The notes below the pieces were generated by a model. The model had not been told where the DNA came from. It did not search any database and worked only from the letters and a program-made list of their open reading frames with translations. Made by a program: the position numbers and the translations under genes. From assembly GCA_003451645.1 (NCBI GenBank), contig DMER01000119.1:16002-21578 (forward strand): 5,577 bases of DNA, given 5' to 3'. Below are positions 4,435 through 5,577 of the stretch, one piece after another; the first letter of the stretch is position 1, and the number at the start of each line of letters is the position of its first letter. The DNA comes from Alphaproteobacteria bacterium. GTDB lineage: Bacteria; Pseudomonadota; Alphaproteobacteria; Micropepsales; Micropepsaceae.

Positions 4435-5577
4435 ATGCCGCCAGAGCGTTTTGACGCCGTAATCATCGGCGCCAGCCTCGAGGGCCTAGCGTGTGCTCTG
4501 AAACTTCAGCAATCAGGCCGCAAGGTGTGCGTGCTCGATCGCAAGGCGGCGCTCGAACAGCTGGGGAAGCCACTTCCAGCTGAGGTCAGTTTGTCCGCCC
4601 TAGCGAGTGCCGGACGTGTGCTAAGCGTCGCGACGCGTCCGCCAGCACCCGAGCTGGCGTTCTTAAACGGTCAGGCGCGAATCATTTGGCCTGATCCTGA
4701 TCGCACCGTCCGCGCGTTCCAAGCCACTGCGCCAAGCGATGCCAGCCGGTTCTATAGATATATCTCGCAACTAGTGCGAGTCGCCGCGCTCGCTGGTGAG
4801 CCAGGAAACATCAACCGAGCGATCCTGGCACAAGCATCTGGTGTGAGCGACGCAGATGTAGCTTTGAAAGAGCTGGGTTCTTTCTGGGCAAGAAGCGGGC
4901 ACAGCATCCTTGATGAAGCTTTTGACGATCCCTTGATCAGCGGCGCACTCGCGATGATGGCGGCCGAAGCTGCTCCCATCAGCTTGACGATGTCCGGCAC
5001 GGCGCCTGCCCTCATTCCTGCAGCACTGCGCTTTTGCGGCCCCTCCTCACCGGTGGTTAGCATTTTCGGCGGGCGCAAAGCGCTCATTTCAGGGCTCGCA
5101 TTCGCACTTCGCGAGGCTGGTGGCGAACTGCGGTTGGGAAGCGAGGTCTCCGAGATCGAGGTCGAGCGAGATGTCACATCCGGTGTAGCACTATCGGGCG
5201 GAGCTGCGATAAAGTCAGCTATGGTCATCGCTGCCGTTGCGCCCAAGCGCCTCGCACAGGGCCTCATCAGCACTCGGCGCTTTGGATTTGCTGTATCGGC
5301 TTTAAGTGCCGCGCCCCGCGATGCGGAAGCGGTCGCAGATTTACATTTGTCGAAAGTGCCAGAATGGCCCGGACTGGAAGCACGGCTTATCACGCAAAGT
5401 GGCACCATTCGCCTCGGAGCGTCGCCAGAGACTGTGCATCATCAGAGCGAAGCTTACACTTCGAGAAAACCACCAGAGGCCGTCTCGGTTGCGATGCGCT
5501 TTAGTGCGCTGGAGCCCTGTCAAGCTTTGTTGTCATGTCCTATGGTGCCTGCTGAGTGGACGCAAGGTGGCTGGACA
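4435..5577 (+). CDS. FAD-dependent oxidoreductase, phytoene dehydrogenase-like (C-terminus cut by window edge)
   Basis: An uninterrupted frame of 381 codons runs from ATG 4435 to the right edge. The N-terminus has the Rossmann strand-turn-helix of FAD-binding amine oxidase/phytoene desaturase-like proteins: FDAVIIGASLEGLACAL from residue 6, with the acidic end of the second strand at D35 (VCVLDRK). The usual GxGxxG is GASLEG here (12-17), the middle glycine replaced by serine. A second family hallmark is FGGRKALISGLAFAL from residue 211, followed by a GGELRLGSEVSEIEVE segment resembling the FAD-contacting region of this family, then an AAV-type strand near 243-247. AGGA (4421-4424) lies 10 bases upstream, and an in-frame TAG at 4420-4422 rules out a longer N-terminus. 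Relatives are often about 450-530 residues, so a sizeable C-terminal part, including the last FAD motif, is unseen. The substrate is unknown; a polyamine oxidase role is tempting but unsupported. Confidence 0.75.
   Translation, partial: MPPERFDAVIIGASLEGLACALKLQQSGRKVCVLDRKAALEQLGKPLPAEVSLSALASAGRVLSVATRPPAPELAFLNGQARIIWPDPDRTVRAFQATAPSDASRFYRYISQLVRVAALAGEPGNINRAILAQASGVSDADVALKELGSFWARSGHSILDEAFDDPLISGALAMMAAEAAPISLTMSGTAPALIPAALRFCGPSSPVVSIFGGRKALISGLAFALREAGGELRLGSEVSEIEVERDVTSGVALSGGAAIKSAMVIAAVAPKRLAQGLISTRRFGFAVSALSAAPRDAEAVADLHLSKVPEWPGLEARLITQSGTIRLGASPETVHHQSEAYTSRKPPEAVSVAMRFSALEPCQALLSCPMVPAEWTQGGWT

Noticed and set aside
4752..5408. 218-codon minus-strand open frame opposite the oxidoreductase
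   Set aside because: The translation is Ser/Ala/Pro-rich without any recognisable motif, whereas the plus strand is open for the whole 381 codons with FAD-binding signatures.

Overview
The window reads as a polyamine synthesis and transport locus from a GC-rich Gram-negative bacterium, most likely an alphaproteobacterium. That guess rests on the GC-rich codon use, the short class 1B-type AdoMet decarboxylase beside an E. coli-like SpeE, and a PotABC-type importer. I cannot name the genus from sequence alone.

Left part, minus strand (1-3396): transcription runs right to left as speE, potB, potC, potA. speE encodes a spermidine synthase-type aminopropyltransferase of 287 residues with a strong Shine-Dalgarno and a good promoter. 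After its stop come two small perfect hairpins. Next are potB and potC, two ABC permease subunits overlapping by 4 bases (ATGA), and then potA, the ATPase, which starts 15 bases after potC ends and is cut by the left edge after 208 residues. No periplasmic binding protein (PotD) is visible; it may lie beyond the left edge.

Middle (3397-3770): a 374-base divergent control region without a convincing gene. It has one sigma-70-like promoter facing speE and another facing speD. The speD side has a predicted leader of about 180 bases full of short inverted repeats. This leader is the best candidate here for an undescribed regulatory element.

Right part, plus strand (3771-5577): speD encodes an S-adenosylmethionine decarboxylase proenzyme with a complete self-processing site and an N-terminal extension. 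It ends at a strong intrinsic terminator. Then comes a long frame, open to the right edge, for an FAD-dependent oxidoreductase of the phytoene dehydrogenase-like type with a degenerate nucleotide-binding motif.

How they fit together: SpeD makes decarboxylated AdoMet, SpeE transfers its aminopropyl group to a diamine such as putrescine, and PotABC would import ready-made polyamines, so supply by synthesis and by uptake sit side by side. The most notable points are the divergent active-site motifs of SpeE, the structured speD leader, and the hairpin pair between speE and potB. I found no mobile element, CRISPR array, tRNA or rRNA.
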